From the NCBI GenBank assembly GCA_963676075.2, contig CAXXNZ010000011.1, positions 593,545 through 657,544 of the forward strand: a stretch of 64,000 nucleotides of DNA, given 5' to 3'. The position numbers and the translations under genes were made by a program. The stretch is from JAHJQZ01 sp963676075. Its GTDB lineage: Bacteria > Pseudomonadota > Alphaproteobacteria > Rhizobiales > Devosiaceae. The notes under the pieces were generated by a model, which saw only the letters and a list, made by a program, of their open reading frames with translations, was not told the DNA's origin and made no database searches. Numbering within the stretch: position 1 is the first letter of the stretch; the number at the start of each line of letters is the position of its first letter. Positions 63,341 to 64,000 of the stretch are shown one piece after another.

Positions 63341-64000
63341 TCATTTCTTCTGTTAGTTTCTTCTTTTCTTTTACGAAGATAACTATAAATCTTCAGTAAG
63401 TACTTTCTTGTAAATTAATATCAAGTTTTGTTCCTTGGCTAATTTTTATAATTACAATTCTTTTTCGATTTATAATTCTTTTATTTCTTCTTCTCCATTT
63501 ATTAAAATCCAATCTTCATTATTATGATTTAATTTCTTCAAGCACTGATAATAAGTAAAGTCTGTCTCTGTATTTTATAATAATTCTTCCTCATTTAATT
63601 TTTAAAATAAATCATGCATATCAGCATCATCCTATCTTTTTAATTCATCCTTATACGTCCCCCAATTTAACCCACCTCCACCTTCTTTTTTTAACTCTTT
63701 ACCTATAATTATATTTTTATTTTAAACAATATATCAAATTTAACCAAATCCTGTTCCTGAGCGTCTGTCTAAAGGATGTGGTTATACAGGCACGCCCTTT
63801 GTCTGTTTACAATATTTAAATTTAAATTAATGCTTATTTGCTTTTTGTTTAGGCTTAGATGCTTATTTATCAGCATTTTAAATTAAATCAGGTAATGGTC
63901 CTTTATTTAAAATTATTTTTAAAAATTATTACTTTGTTTGCTGTTTTTTTTCTTGCTACCTTTTCTTTTTTAAGGATTAAATTCTTAGAGCATGTCAAAA
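63341..64000 (-). CDS. HABP4/SERBP1/Stm1-family ribosome-associated protein (ciliate, partial)
   Basis: On the minus strand, exons 64000-63933, 63900-63745 and 63702-63341 join through introns of 32 and 42 nt (GT..AG) and end at TGA (63343-63341). With TAA/TAG as Gln the protein contains PLDRRSGTGFGKEL followed by GGGGLNWGTYKDEL, the signature of the HABP4/PAI-RBP1 family, then a Lys/Glu/Gln-rich tail. These proteins bind ribosomes in idle or stressed cells. An in-frame ATG (63993) follows a codon run reading FDM, so the true start is probably outside the window. The low-complexity stretch around 63830 might contain another intron. Confidence 0.8.

Noticed and set aside
1..64000. CRISPR arrays, insertion sequences, prophage
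   Set aside because: No regularly spaced repeats, transposases, integrases or phage structural cluster were seen; the single spike-base homologue is not a prophage.
61020..64000. Ciliate telomere repeats
   Set aside because: Only isolated CCCCAA-like hexamers (for example near 63660) occur; no tandem run at the junction or the window end.

Overview
The window joins two unrelated kinds of DNA. Positions 1 to about 61,020 are GC-rich, densely packed and intronless, and carry the gene content of an alphaproteobacterium, most likely a member of the Hyphomicrobiales (Rhizobiales). The evidence is a fused CysN/CysC, Tad-type CpaB/CpaC, a Rhizobium-type L-asparaginase, a GTA-type spike base protein, a Tat-exported beta-helix protein and the order pdxH/dnaJ/fabI/phosphatase/aroC. 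The genus cannot be set from the sequence. From about 61,030 to 64,000 the DNA is strongly AT-rich and reads as ciliate nuclear DNA: TAA and TAG are read as glutamine, only TGA stops, and introns are 32-43 nt with GT..AG ends. It holds an SF-assemblin gene, a Rab7-type GTPase gene and the 3' part of a HABP4/SERBP1/Stm1-family gene.

Bacterial layout. 1-3.7 kb: a minus-strand operon (aldo/keto reductase, larA, larC, start of larE) for lactate racemase and its nickel-pincer cofactor. 4.1-7.3 kb: a GH38 alpha-mannosidase. 7.3-11.3 kb: a flavin monooxygenase with a DUF3237 protein, then an ArsR-like repressor divergent from an MFS exporter with two palindromes between them. 11.4-15.8 kb: an RND efflux pump whose permease is broken by about five clustered frameshifts. 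16.5-20.4 kb: part of a Tad pilus set (CpaB with a long N-terminal extension, CpaC, a small lipoprotein, a TPR lipoprotein). 20.6-26 kb: a GTA spike-base homologue, a LOG-like protein, a HerA-like ATPase, a YbjQ protein, a Tat-exported beta-helix protein and asparaginase. 26.3-30 kb: the sulfate activation operon cysQ-cysD-cysNC. 30-34 kb: a sugar-phosphate transferase, a possible small RNA, and an MCP-CheW pair.

34.4-38.8 kb: a three-gene outer-membrane operon (TbpB-like lipoprotein, Slam-like exporter, third beta-barrel protein) facing an unrecognised HTH-like gene. 38.9-39.2 kb: tRNA-Gln and tRNA-Pro. 39.3-56.4 kb: mostly housekeeping genes (DUF218, BioY, MBL hydrolase, M48 protease, PdxH, DnaJ, TsaC/Sua5, HDAC-like, XseB, Sco, TlyA, AroC, FabI, FAD-linked dehydrogenase and small membrane proteins). 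56.8-61 kb: feoABC iron uptake, an SRAP protein and a NUDIX hydrolase, then the junction.

The most notable point is the bacterium-ciliate junction. An assembly chimera or a co-sequenced bacterial associate is the simplest explanation, because the bacterial part has intact operons, tRNAs and genes ending in TAA/TAG that a ciliate would read through. Within the bacterial part, the Slam-type operon with its divergent unknown gene, the extended CpaB, the ArsR/MFS tandem operators and the possible small RNA are the best leads.
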